Of a DNA stretch of 64,000 bases, positions 1-7,891 are shown in pieces; the first letter of the stretch is position 1; every line of letters starts with the position of its first letter. Position numbers and translations under genes: made by a program. Source of the stretch: JAYFQE01 sp034927345. GTDB taxonomy: Bacteria; Bacillota; Clostridia; Saccharofermentanales; UBA5734. Location of the stretch: the NCBI GenBank assembly GCA_034927345.1, contig JAYFQE010000002.1:372001-436000 (forward strand). Direction: 5' to 3'. The notes below the pieces were generated by a model. The model did no database searches. It was not told where the DNA came from and saw only the letters and a list, made by a program, of their open reading frames with translations.

Positions 1-515
1 TGGATTTACAACGAGCGATTTGCATCCGCAAGGCAGTCATCGAGGATAACACCGGCATCGGCCGGATCATGGCCTGGTTTATCGCCAATACGCAAAGCAG
101 CTGGCGTTATCAGGCTTTGGATAAAAAGGAAGTCGAGCGTTGGCTGGGTGAACATCTGGCTCATCCGGTCCATCAGGTTTGGGTTGCTGAAATTGAAGAT
201 CGAATTATCGGTTATAGTTGTTTGTCTGATTTTCGTTCCGGCGAAGGCTATTGGCCTTGTGCGGAGGATTCCATTTATGTATTGCCTGATTACGCCGGTC
301 AAGGCATCGGTACCATGCTGATGAATTGTATTTTGAGACAAGCAGGCGTCAGTCATCTTAAAACGGTTGTGGCAGCCATAGACAGCGAAAATCAAAACAG
401 CATCCGGTTTCATCAGCGGTTCGGTTTCAGACGCAGCGGCTATTTGCAAAATGTCGGATGGAAAAACAATCATTGCCTTGATCTGGTCTTGATGGTTTAT
501 GCTGTTCCTGAATAG
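1..515 (+). CDS. GNAT family N-acetyltransferase, 5' end cut off by the window
   Basis: This is the 3' part of an acetyl-CoA dependent N-acetyltransferase of the GNAT fold. The reading frame is open from base 3, and the residues before the first ATG (base 69) already read like the first beta strand and helix of a GNAT protein (IRKAVIEDNTGIGRIM), so the true start lies upstream. The acetyl-CoA binding motif A is visible as YVLPDYAGQGIGTMLM, with the Q-x-x-G-x-G/A pattern. A later segment, SIRFHQRFGFRRSGYL, matches the usual last helix and strand (N-S-x-x-x-Y/H-x-x-x-G-F). The acceptor substrate cannot be told. The length left, about 170 residues, is close to a whole single-domain GNAT, so little is missing. 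Confidence 0.85.
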   Translation, partial: DLQRAICIRKAVIEDNTGIGRIMAWFIANTQSSWRYQALDKKEVERWLGEHLAHPVHQVWVAEIEDRIIGYSCLSDFRSGEGYWPCAEDSIYVLPDYAGQGIGTMLMNCILRQAGVSHLKTVVAAIDSENQNSIRFHQRFGFRRSGYLQNVGWKNNHCLDLVLMVYAVPE

Positions 516-593
516 CTATAGAATCCAATCCATAATTGAGATCAACCGGTTGAATCGGATTAAAAGCAGAAATGATGCGTTTGGCCTCTCTCC

Positions 594-623
594 AATTGCG
601 CAAAACTTTTCTTTTGCGCAATT
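594..623. terminator. 12-bp perfect inverted repeat, likely bidirectional terminator
   Basis: Two 12-base arms (594-605 and 612-623, AATTGCGCAAAA and its complement) flank a 6-base loop. The hairpin lies between the end of the acetyltransferase gene and the 3' end of the convergent gene at 671. The A-rich and T-rich halves would give a U-rich 3' arm in either direction, which fits a shared terminator. Confidence 0.6.
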
Positions 624-670
624 ATATATCTCGCTTCAATCCAATCTGTTGTTCTTTGGCAGCTATCCCC

Positions 671-1240
671 TTACGGCGATGTTGAAGATTCGGATGAGGC
701 CGAAGTCGTCGACGCTGTTGTATGACTGGCGTCCTGATCTGTTGCCGCGGTTGGATCCAGGGTTGATGTTATACTGGGATTTAAATCATATAGATCTTTA
801 ACGCCGATAATCCGGTAGAGTTCTGTCAGATCTTTAACCGGTTTGTACAGATAAAATAAGAGCATAACCAATAAAACTGTGATAAATACGATCAGAAGAT
901 GCCGTAAAAGGCGCTGCTGGCGTTCCGACTGGCGCTTGTGATTAATTTTGGCAACCGTTGTATAGCCCTTCAGGCGATAAACCCGTTGACGGCTCAAACG
1001 CTTAATCGGTTTAAATTTCTTATGAGGTTTACGTGTTGCCTGGTTTATGCCCGATGTATATTCAACGGGCTTTATATCGCCTGTCAAACCATCCAGGCCA
1101 ATGCGCTCAGGTTTGGCCGGCAAAGGCTTCTTCATGATATGGACTTGTGTCCATTGCCCGACGGATTGAACGATTTGCCGCAGCGAATCACCGATATGAC
1201 GGATAATCTGGCTGATGGTTTTGTTTTGGCTATTGCTCAC
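671..1240 (-). CDS. unknown single-pass membrane protein divergent from lexA
   Basis: I do not recognise this protein. It has a basic N-terminal region of about 110 residues with no clear domain, rich in K, R and Q just before the membrane. One transmembrane helix follows (LLIVFITVLLVMLLFYLY), then a short segment (YRIIGVKDLYDLNP) and a Ser/Thr-rich tail. The frame extends to a GTG at 1279. I prefer the GTG at 1240 because an AAGGA-like ribosome binding site precedes it and a TATAAT box at 1285-1290 would place the transcription start downstream of 1279. In many Firmicutes the gene divergent from lexA is the SOS cell-division inhibitor yneA, which has one membrane helix and a LysM domain. Here I see no convincing LysM, so a comparable role is only a guess from position. 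Confidence 0.6.
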   Translation of the reverse strand: MSNSQNKTISQIIRHIGDSLRQIVQSVGQWTQVHIMKKPLPAKPERIGLDGLTGDIKPVEYTSGINQATRKPHKKFKPIKRLSRQRVYRLKGYTTVAKINHKRQSERQQRLLRHLLIVFITVLLVMLLFYLYKPVKDLTELYRIIGVKDLYDLNPSITSTLDPTAATDQDASHTTASTTSASSESSTSP

Positions 1241-1284
1241 AATATAACGGTTCCTTTCCTGTTCAAGAAAAATAGTCACTAGTG

Positions 1285-1313
1285 ATTATAGCCTATACCG
1301 TCAATAATTTCAT
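1285..1313 (-). promoter_or_regulatory. candidate promoter of the membrane protein gene divergent from lexA
   Basis: On the minus strand a perfect TATAAT (1285-1290) is preceded at 17 bases by ATGAAA (1308-1313), a 4/6 match to the -35 consensus. The LexA-box-like sites lie just upstream of this -35. Confidence 0.45.
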
Positions 1314-1324
1314 CATGAAAATGG

Positions 1325-1356
1325 CGAACAAAAGTTTGACAATCAACTTTTGTTCT
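1325..1356. promoter_or_regulatory. two LexA-box-like operators in an 11-bp inverted repeat
   Basis: Bases 1325-1338 (CGAACAAAAGTTTG) and 1343-1356 (TCAACTTTTGTTCT) each match the Gram-positive SOS box CGAAC-N4-GTTCG with one mismatch in the inner GAAC/GTTC core. They are also mirror images: GAACAAAAGTT at 1326-1336 and AACTTTTGTTC at 1345-1355 form a perfect inverted repeat. The sites cover the -35 and the spacer of the lexA promoter, the expected place for self-repression. Confidence 0.7.
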
Positions 1357-1364
1357 GCTAAACT
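1336..1364 (+). promoter_or_regulatory. lexA promoter
   Basis: TTGACA (1336-1341) and TAAACT (1359-1364) are separated by exactly 17 bases. The promoter is interleaved with the two LexA-box-like sites, and a GGAGG ribosome binding site follows at 1384-1388. Confidence 0.7.
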
Positions 1365-1396
1365 GAGGACAGTCGTATGATTCTGGAGGTGCAAGA

Positions 1397-2026
1397 ATGT
1401 CGACATATCGTTTTACTCGTTCCAATGTCGATGACACCATCAATCAAGTCTATGATTTCATTGTTGAATATATTCGTCATGAAGGTTATCCGCCCGCTGT
1501 CCGTGATATATGCGCAGGCGTTGGCATTCGTTCAACCTCAACGATTCACGGTCACTTGAAAAGGTTGCAGCAATCCGGCCGGATTGAGTATTCGTCAGGT
1601 AAAAGGCGCGCTATAACCATACCGGATCAGTCCGAGGAACGGGTTGTCTATTTGCCGGTTGTCGGACAGGTCACAGCCGGCGTCCCTATTTTGGCTGAAC
1701 AGAATATTGAGCGTTCCCTGCCCTTCCCGGCTGATTTTTTCTCTAATGACGGCGATGTTTTCGCTTTGCGCGTCAAGGGCGACAGTATGATCGGCGCCGC
1801 TATTCTGGATGGTGATTATGTTGTTGTACGCCGGCAGAGTTCGGCTTCGCTGGGTGATGTTATTGTTGCTTTGGTTGGCGATGAAGCTACGGTTAAGACC
1901 CTGGCCAACATCGACGGCAAGGTCGTTCTCCGCCCGGAGAATCCTGCATTCAGACCCATTCCCTTCGATCGGCCGGATTGCCAGGTTTTAGGAAAAGTCT
2001 GTGGTGTATTCCGAATAGCCCTTTAG
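1397..2026 (+). CDS. lexA: LexA repressor, self-cleaving regulator of the SOS response
   Basis: LexA represses DNA-damage genes until RecA-ssDNA filaments trigger its self-cleavage. The 209-residue protein has the N-terminal winged helix-turn-helix (residues 1-70, with YPPAVRDICAGVGI and STIHGHLKRL) and the C-terminal S24 peptidase domain. The Ala-Gly cleavage bond is at 94-95 (VTAGVPI), the nucleophile at Ser130 (GDSM) and the general base at Lys167 (ATVKTL). The start is fixed by GGAGG eight bases upstream. The promoter carries two LexA-box-like sites, so autoregulation is expected. Unusually, the last 39 bases overlap the 3' end of the convergent hfq gene. Confidence 0.97.
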   Translation: MSTYRFTRSNVDDTINQVYDFIVEYIRHEGYPPAVRDICAGVGIRSTSTIHGHLKRLQQSGRIEYSSGKRRAITIPDQSEERVVYLPVVGQVTAGVPILAEQNIERSLPFPADFFSNDGDVFALRVKGDSMIGAAILDGDYVVVRRQSSASLGDVIVALVGDEATVKTLANIDGKVVLRPENPAFRPIPFDRPDCQVLGKVCGVFRIAL

Positions 2027-2320
2027 CGGCGCGTTTCGATAAGCTTCGTTAAAGATGTAATTGACTTGTTCCTGTGGATTGATCGCAACAATGGCATTTT
2101 TATAAAGAAGATGCTGACGGCCTTCATCGTCAATGATAATCGATTGATTGTCAAATCCGATGATTTGGCCGTTTTTCATACTTTGGTCCATTAATTGAAT
2201 GGTAACCATAATTTTATCGCGACGGCAATGATTGAGAAAAACATCCTGAAGTTTCATATCATGTCCTTCGCGATCCCGTTCATAATGATGATTTTTGTCA
2301 TTGTTCATCGTGTTATTCAT
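1988..2320 (-). CDS. hfq: Hfq RNA chaperone with N-terminal extension
   Basis: Hfq is a hexameric Sm-like ring that binds U-rich and A-rich RNA and helps small RNAs pair with mRNAs. The Sm1 motif runs through LQDVFLNHCRRDKIMVTIQL and Sm2 includes HLLYKNAIVAI. Gln25 corresponds to the conserved Gln8 of E. coli Hfq. The usual Y-K-H of Sm2 is Y-K-N here (residues 73-75). Compared with the family there are about 21 extra N-terminal residues, rich in Asn, His and Asp. The start is supported by AGGAGG about 8 bases upstream, so the extension is probably translated. Its miaA-hfq order downstream of mutS-mutL is common in bacteria. The end overlaps lexA by 39 bases on the opposite strand. Confidence 0.95.
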   Translation of the reverse strand: MNNTMNNDKNHHYERDREGHDMKLQDVFLNHCRRDKIMVTIQLMDQSMKNGQIIGFDNQSIIIDDEGRQHLLYKNAIVAINPQEQVNYIFNEAYRNAPLKGYSEYTTDFS

Positions 2321-2387
2321 TGATCTGACCTCCTAAAAAATAAATGATGTCATTAGGATAATGGATCAATGCGTATAAAACAAATGG

Positions 2388-3371
2388 TTATAAGCGTAAT
2401 TTTACCTTATTTTGTATATGATTTAAAATTATTTCTGTTGCCGCTGCCGGTTCCAGGTCATTAAGCCAACTTAATTCAACCATTTTCCGAAACCAGGTCA
2501 ACTGGCGTTTGGCATATCGCCGGGTCGCCTGCTGAATATTGGCTTGTGCTTCATCCAGAGGCATTTTACCCTGCAGATAACCGATCAGTTCCTTATAGCC
2601 GATGGCTTGCAGACATGTGCTGCCTGCCGGCAAGTTAAGCGCCAGCAGAGCGCGGGTTTCTTCTATTAAACCTGATTCAATCATTTTGACAACGCGCCGG
2701 TCAATGCGCCGATAAAGCTCGGCTCTTTCATGATTGAGGCAAAATCCCAGATAAGGATAAGCCGGGCCTTTCTGTTTGGATTTAGCGTTATACCAACTGA
2801 TGGTTTTGCCGGTTTGCCGATAGACTTCCAGAGCCCGAATAATCCGTTTTCGATCTGTGCCGGAAATTTTAGTAGCCGTTTCCGGATCACACGATTGCAA
2901 TTCCTGCCATAATGCAGACAGGCCAGATTGTTCTGCTTCAGCATTCAAAGTCCGCCTTAATTCAGGATCGACCGTAACCGGGGAAAATTCGATGCCGTCT
3001 GTCAGAGCCGCCAGATACTGGCCGGTGCCGCCGCACAGAATCGGCTGATGGCCGCGGCCTTTGATTTGCCTGATCTTGTCCAGGGCCAGGGCCTGGTATT
3101 CGGCTACACTGAACGGTTCGCCCGGATTCAGGATATCGATGATGTGATGCGGCACGCGTTTTTGTTCAGCTATCGTGGCCTTTGCGGTGCCAATATCCAT
3201 ACCCCGGTAGATCTGCATGGAATCAGCCGATATGATCTCCCCGTCCAGCGCTTCGGCTAAGCGTATTGCGGTCTCGGTTTTCCCGCTGGCGGTCGGTCCG
3301 GCAACAACCAGCACCGGCTGCTCCGACCGATCAGTATCTGTTTTTCCTATCCGGTCATTCATCATTTTCAC
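2388..3371 (-). CDS. miaA: tRNA dimethylallyltransferase MiaA
   Basis: MiaA transfers a dimethylallyl group from DMAPP to N6 of A37 in tRNAs reading UNN codons. MiaB, encoded in the same operon, then adds the methylthio group. The P-loop is VVAGPTASGKTETA near residues 22-35. Other family blocks are EIISADSMQIYRGMDIGTAK and VPHHIIDI, plus ILCGGTGQYLAAL. The C-terminal TRRYAKRQLTWFRK block, which contacts tRNA, is intact. The length of 327 residues is normal. The gene starts directly after the mutL stop codon, so translation is probably coupled. Confidence 0.97.
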   Translation of the reverse strand: MKMMNDRIGKTDTDRSEQPVLVVAGPTASGKTETAIRLAEALDGEIISADSMQIYRGMDIGTAKATIAEQKRVPHHIIDILNPGEPFSVAEYQALALDKIRQIKGRGHQPILCGGTGQYLAALTDGIEFSPVTVDPELRRTLNAEAEQSGLSALWQELQSCDPETATKISGTDRKRIIRALEVYRQTGKTISWYNAKSKQKGPAYPYLGFCLNHERAELYRRIDRRVVKMIESGLIEETRALLALNLPAGSTCLQAIGYKELIGYLQGKMPLDEAQANIQQATRRYAKRQLTWFRKMVELSWLNDLEPAAATEIILNHIQNKVKLRL

Positions 3372-5255
3372 CTATACAATCCGTTTAAACCGTTTTTCCA
3401 ACTCATAACGGGACATCCTGATGATCACCGGACGGCCATGCGGACACTGGTATGGTTGTTCCAGCTGCTGCAGATCGGTCAACAATTGCCGGCATTCGAG
3501 ATCGTCCAGCCGGTCGTGTGCTTTGATTGCCGCCTTGCAGGCCAGGCTATAATATAATTCCTTAATGCCATCGTCTGACGTTAAATCCATTTGCGGCAAT
3601 AGAGCCAAAGCCTGGCGCAGTGCTTTTTCCGGCTGCAGATTGGCATCGCCGGCATCAGGCAAGGCGCGGATCGCCACAGCCGTCGGCCCAAAAACGCTAT
3701 ATTCAAAACCCAGATGATTCATGGTCTCCTGCTCGCTTTGCAGAAGCTGGATTTCACTTCGGCTGACTTCCACGATCGCCGGCGCCAATAAAGCCTGACG
3801 CAGGATTTCTCCATCGGTTTCCGCCTGCCGGCGGCGCGCAACCAGGCGCTCAAACAGAATTTTTTCGTGCGCGGCGTGTTGATCGATCAAAATGAGATCA
3901 TCGTCCAGTTCGAGAAGCAAATAAGTCTGGAAAAGCTGTCCGATATAGCGGGCTCGCGTGAGATCATTGACTGTGATCAAAACAGACGGCTGTAACGGCT
4001 GATCCCGAAACACAAGCGGAGCCGGTTGTTCTGTCGTTTTCGCAACCTGACGGACAATAACAGGCTTATCCGTTGATCGGCTGTCGGCTGACGGTTCGTC
4101 ATTTCGGTTTATAGCAGCTTTTTCCGTCTCTGAGCCAACGGCGGATCGTATTGGTTCAGGTTCTGCCGCAGCGGCAGGCGGCAGTTCAAGCTGCCGTCCG
4201 TCATTCGATTCGTTATTCGAGTCGCCATTCGGTTCGTCGTCAGGGACGTCGGCCGCCAGGACGCCGGCATCTTTGACCAAAGCGTTTCTAACGGCATGGT
4301 AAACGCAGCGAAAGATTTCCTGATCATTCCAAAAACGGACTTCCATCTTTTGCGGATGAACATTGACATCGACCAGATGCGGCGGAATTTCCATAAACAG
4401 AATGGCAAAAGCATATTTGTTTTTCATCAGGAATGTTTTATAAGCTTCATCGAGAGCGGCTGTCACCGCTTTAGCCCGCACCAGGCGGCCGTTGACATAA
4501 AAATTCTGCTGAGCGCGGTTGTTGCGCGCCAGATCGGGACGGCCGATCAAACCGCTTATTTTCAGCAGCGGCGGCTGATCGGCAACCGTCAGGCAGGCGG
4601 CGGCGGTTTGTTTGCCATAAATGGCATAAACCGTGCTGATCAGATCGTTATTGCCCGGCGTATGGAGTATTTCTTGCTTATTATTGATCAGGCGAAAAGA
4701 AATATCCGGTCTGGCCAACGCCAGACGTTCGATCAGTTCGGTTATCTGGCCGGCTTCCGTAGTATCCTTGCGCAGGAATTTAAACCGCGCCGGTACATTG
4801 AAAAATAAATTTTCCACGGTAATCGCCGTACCTTCGGCGCATCCTGACGGAACATGCTCCAGCAGATCGCCGCCGGTGATCCGGACCCGGGCGCCTGCGG
4901 CAGCTCCCGGCTGGCATGTTTCCAGGGATACCTTGGCTACGGCGGCGATGCTGGCCAGGGCTTCACCGCGGAAACCCATCGTCCGCAATTGGTCCAGATC
5001 GCCGATCTGCTGCAGTTTGCTGGTTGCATGGCGGCCAAAGGCCAGAAGCGCATCATCAGGATCCATGCCGCAGCCATTATCAACCACCCGGATAAATTCG
5101 ACGCCGCCCCGGCGTATTTCTATGGTTATAACTGAGGCATCGGCGTCGAGGGCGTTTTCAACCAGTTCCTTGACAACGGAAGCCGGACGCTCAACCACTT
5201 CACCGGCAGCAATGCTGTTGGCGGTTTGCTGATCCAGGACATGAATCCGGGTCAT
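3372..5255 (-). CDS. mutL: DNA mismatch repair protein MutL (endonuclease type)
   Basis: MutL links mismatch recognition by MutS to strand removal. The N-terminal GHKL ATPase shows VVKELVENALDADAS, DNGCGMDPDDA and TMGFRGEALASI. A low-complexity linker rich in Glu, Pro and Asn (about residues 330-410) joins it to the dimerisation domain. That domain contains DQHAAHEKILFE, the metal-binding DQHA-x2-E-x4-E endonuclease motif found in bacteria that lack MutH, and a late CPHGRP block. The protein is therefore expected to nick DNA itself. The start overlaps the mutS stop codon by 4 bases. Confidence 0.97.
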   Translation of the reverse strand: MTRIHVLDQQTANSIAAGEVVERPASVVKELVENALDADASVITIEIRRGGVEFIRVVDNGCGMDPDDALLAFGRHATSKLQQIGDLDQLRTMGFRGEALASIAAVAKVSLETCQPGAAAGARVRITGGDLLEHVPSGCAEGTAITVENLFFNVPARFKFLRKDTTEAGQITELIERLALARPDISFRLINNKQEILHTPGNNDLISTVYAIYGKQTAAACLTVADQPPLLKISGLIGRPDLARNNRAQQNFYVNGRLVRAKAVTAALDEAYKTFLMKNKYAFAILFMEIPPHLVDVNVHPQKMEVRFWNDQEIFRCVYHAVRNALVKDAGVLAADVPDDEPNGDSNNESNDGRQLELPPAAAAEPEPIRSAVGSETEKAAINRNDEPSADSRSTDKPVIVRQVAKTTEQPAPLVFRDQPLQPSVLITVNDLTRARYIGQLFQTYLLLELDDDLILIDQHAAHEKILFERLVARRRQAETDGEILRQALLAPAIVEVSRSEIQLLQSEQETMNHLGFEYSVFGPTAVAIRALPDAGDANLQPEKALRQALALLPQMDLTSDDGIKELYYSLACKAAIKAHDRLDDLECRQLLTDLQQLEQPYQCPHGRPVIIRMSRYELEKRFKRIV

Positions 5256-7891
5256 GAGGGATCCCTCCTTGTCTTGACGGCTTTTTGATGCAGATCGTAT
5301 AAAATGTTCATGGCATCCAGCGGCGTGAGCTGCTGGATATCGAGACTGCTGAGTTTATCAAGAATGCCGTCGGTGTTCTTTAAAGCCTGGCTGGCGGTAA
5401 ATAGATCCAGTTGACCGTCCATCGGCCGGGCATTGCGGCGGATCTTCAATTTCTGGCGATCGACATTTTCTTCTTCGAGGCGCAGAAGGATCTCATGGGC
5501 CCTCTGGACAACGGGATCCGGCACGCCGGCCAGGCGAGCCACTTCAATGCCATAGCTGTCGTCCGAACCGCCCGGTTTGATATGATGCAGAAAAACAACC
5601 GTGCCGTTTTCTTCACGCACCGCGACATGACAATTAAAAACGCCCGGCAAGCTGGGTTCAAGATCGGTTAATTCATGATAATGGGTTGCAAAAAGCGTCC
5701 GGCAGCCGAGATTTTGCCGATCCGCTATGAATTCAATCACCGACCAGGCGATACTCAGGCCGTCATAAGTACTGGTTCCCCGGCCGATTTCATCCAGGAT
5801 CAACAGGCTGCGCGGACTGGCATGCTGCAGGATCTGGGCTACTTCGTTCATCTCGACCATAAAGGTCGATTGCCCGGCAGAAAGATCATCACTAGCGCCA
5901 ACCCGGGTGAATATCCGGTCGACCAGGCCAATATGAGCCGCAGCGGCCGGAACATAGCTGCCGATCTGAGCCAGAAGCACAATTTGCGCGATCTGACGCA
6001 TATAAGTCGATTTGCCGGCCATATTGGGACCGGTTAAAATCATCAGCCGGGAGTTCTGGCTGTTCATCGCAAGATCATTGGGAATAAACCGGCCCGGCCC
6101 CAGAACTTTCTCGACAACCGGATGCCGGCCCTGGCTGATGCTCAATTGGTCTGATAAATCGACCTGCGGCCGGCAGTAATTCTCCCGTTCGGCCAATTCG
6201 GCCAGGCCTGCCAGCACATCGAGCGCGGCCAGAGCATGCGCGGTTTGCTGCAGACTCCGGATCTGCCCGGCGACTTGTTCGCGGATTTGGCAAAAGACCT
6301 CATACTCCAGGGCGATTAATTTCTGTTCTGCGCCCAAAATCGTGTCTTCCATCTCTTTCAGCTCAGTCGTTACATAACGTTCGCCATTGGCAAGAGTCTG
6401 CTTGCGGATAAAATAATCGGGCACCTGGGCCAGATTGCTTTTCGTCACTTCCAGATAGAAGCCAAAAACACGGTTGTAGCCGATTTTCAGGTTACGGATG
6501 CCGGTTTTTTCTTTTTCGGACGCTTCCAGATCAAGGATCCACTGCTTGCCGTCCGTTGCCGCCCGGCGCAGATGGTCGACATCCTCATGGTAACCGTCCC
6601 GGATCAGATTTCCTTCTTTCAGTCCGACCGGAGGATCATCTTGAATCGCATGTTCCAAAAGATCGTTCAGTTCCGGTAATGGATCGATCTGGCCGGTCAG
6701 ATTAAGCAGGGCTGGATCCTGAATGCCGGCCATGATCTGACGGATAGCCGGCAATTTTGCCAACGTGTTTTTCAAAGCAACCAGATCCCGCGCATTGACT
6801 GAAGCAAGAGCAACTTTGCCGGCCAGGCGCTCCAGATCATAAAGCCCATTCAGGCATTCGCGTAATTCCTGCCGGCGCATGAACTGTTCTTTTAAATCGG
6901 TTACCGCCGATAAGCGTTGTTCAATATCCGATACATTCAAAAGCGGCTGCTCCAGCCAACGGCGCAGCAATCGTCCGCCTACCGATGTCACGGTCCGGTC
7001 AATAGCCCAGAGCAGACTGCCGCGCCGGCCTTTATCGCGGATTGTTTCAGTGATTTCCAGATTGCGCCGGGCTACCGGATCCAGATTCATAAATTCATCG
7101 ACCGTATAAACCTGGACCGGTTTAATGTGTCCGGGCTCCGTACGCTGTGTCTCCGCCAGATAAATCAAGACGGCGACGGCCGCCTGAGCCCAAAGCGGCT
7201 GTTGACCCTGCGGCTGGGGCATTAAGCGATCGACTTCCTCTAAAGAGAAATCATTATCAGGTCGTGTTGTCAGGACGATATTATATTTCTCGCGCAGCAC
7301 CTGGTTCAGTTCATTTTCGGCAAAAAGCGGATTGACGAGGATTTCCGAAGGTTCGTAACGGGCAATCTCATTGAGTAATTTTGCCGAAGTCGCGCCGGTT
7401 ATCAAGGCAGTCGCTTCAAAAGCGCCGGTTGTTAAGTCACAGGCCGCGAGGCCGTAGTACTGGCTCAGTTGGTAGATTGCCAGAATATAATGATTACGCC
7501 GCTCGTCAAGCATGGTTGAATCGGTAACCGTACCGGGGGTAATAACGCGTATAACATCCCTTTTGACAATACCTTTGGCCAATGCCGGATCTTCAACCTG
7601 GTCGCAGATCGCAATTTTATAGCCGCGGCTGATCATACGGTTGATATAATGGTCAACGGCATGGTAAGGGACGCCGCACATCGGCGCACGCTCATCCTGG
7701 CCGCAATCCCGCCCGGTCAGGGTGAGTTCCAGTTCGCGGGCGGCAATGACCGCGTCTTCGAAGAACAATTCATAAAAATCGCCCAGCCGAAAAAAGAGGA
7801 TGCAATCCGGCCAGAGTTTTTTCTGGTCCAGATACTGCTGCATCATCGGCGTGATTTTATCCTGATCCAGCGTCGTTGTCGTTAAGCTCAT
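5252..7891 (-). CDS. mutS: DNA mismatch repair protein MutS
   Basis: MutS recognises mismatches and small loops and recruits MutL. The mismatch-reading domain has the Phe-x-Glu motif in RLGDFYELFFEDA. The ATPase domain shows the P-loop GPNMAGKSTYMRQ, the block DEIGRGTSTYDG and the conserved FATHYHEL. I place the start at ATG 7891: it forms an ATGA overlap with the miaB stop codon and lies 10 bases after GGAGG. An in-frame TTG at 7900 sits only one base after that ribosome binding site, so it is less likely. The predicted length is 879 residues, typical for the family. Confidence 0.97.
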   Translation of the reverse strand: MSLTTTTLDQDKITPMMQQYLDQKKLWPDCILFFRLGDFYELFFEDAVIAARELELTLTGRDCGQDERAPMCGVPYHAVDHYINRMISRGYKIAICDQVEDPALAKGIVKRDVIRVITPGTVTDSTMLDERRNHYILAIYQLSQYYGLAACDLTTGAFEATALITGATSAKLLNEIARYEPSEILVNPLFAENELNQVLREKYNIVLTTRPDNDFSLEEVDRLMPQPQGQQPLWAQAAVAVLIYLAETQRTEPGHIKPVQVYTVDEFMNLDPVARRNLEITETIRDKGRRGSLLWAIDRTVTSVGGRLLRRWLEQPLLNVSDIEQRLSAVTDLKEQFMRRQELRECLNGLYDLERLAGKVALASVNARDLVALKNTLAKLPAIRQIMAGIQDPALLNLTGQIDPLPELNDLLEHAIQDDPPVGLKEGNLIRDGYHEDVDHLRRAATDGKQWILDLEASEKEKTGIRNLKIGYNRVFGFYLEVTKSNLAQVPDYFIRKQTLANGERYVTTELKEMEDTILGAEQKLIALEYEVFCQIREQVAGQIRSLQQTAHALAALDVLAGLAELAERENYCRPQVDLSDQLSISQGRHPVVEKVLGPGRFIPNDLAMNSQNSRLMILTGPNMAGKSTYMRQIAQIVLLAQIGSYVPAAAAHIGLVDRIFTRVGASDDLSAGQSTFMVEMNEVAQILQHASPRSLLILDEIGRGTSTYDGLSIAWSVIEFIADRQNLGCRTLFATHYHELTDLEPSLPGVFNCHVAVREENGTVVFLHHIKPGGSDDSYGIEVARLAGVPDPVVQRAHEILLRLEEENVDRQKLKIRRNARPMDGQLDLFTASQALKNTDGILDKLSSLDIQQLTPLDAMNILYDLHQKAVKTRRDPS

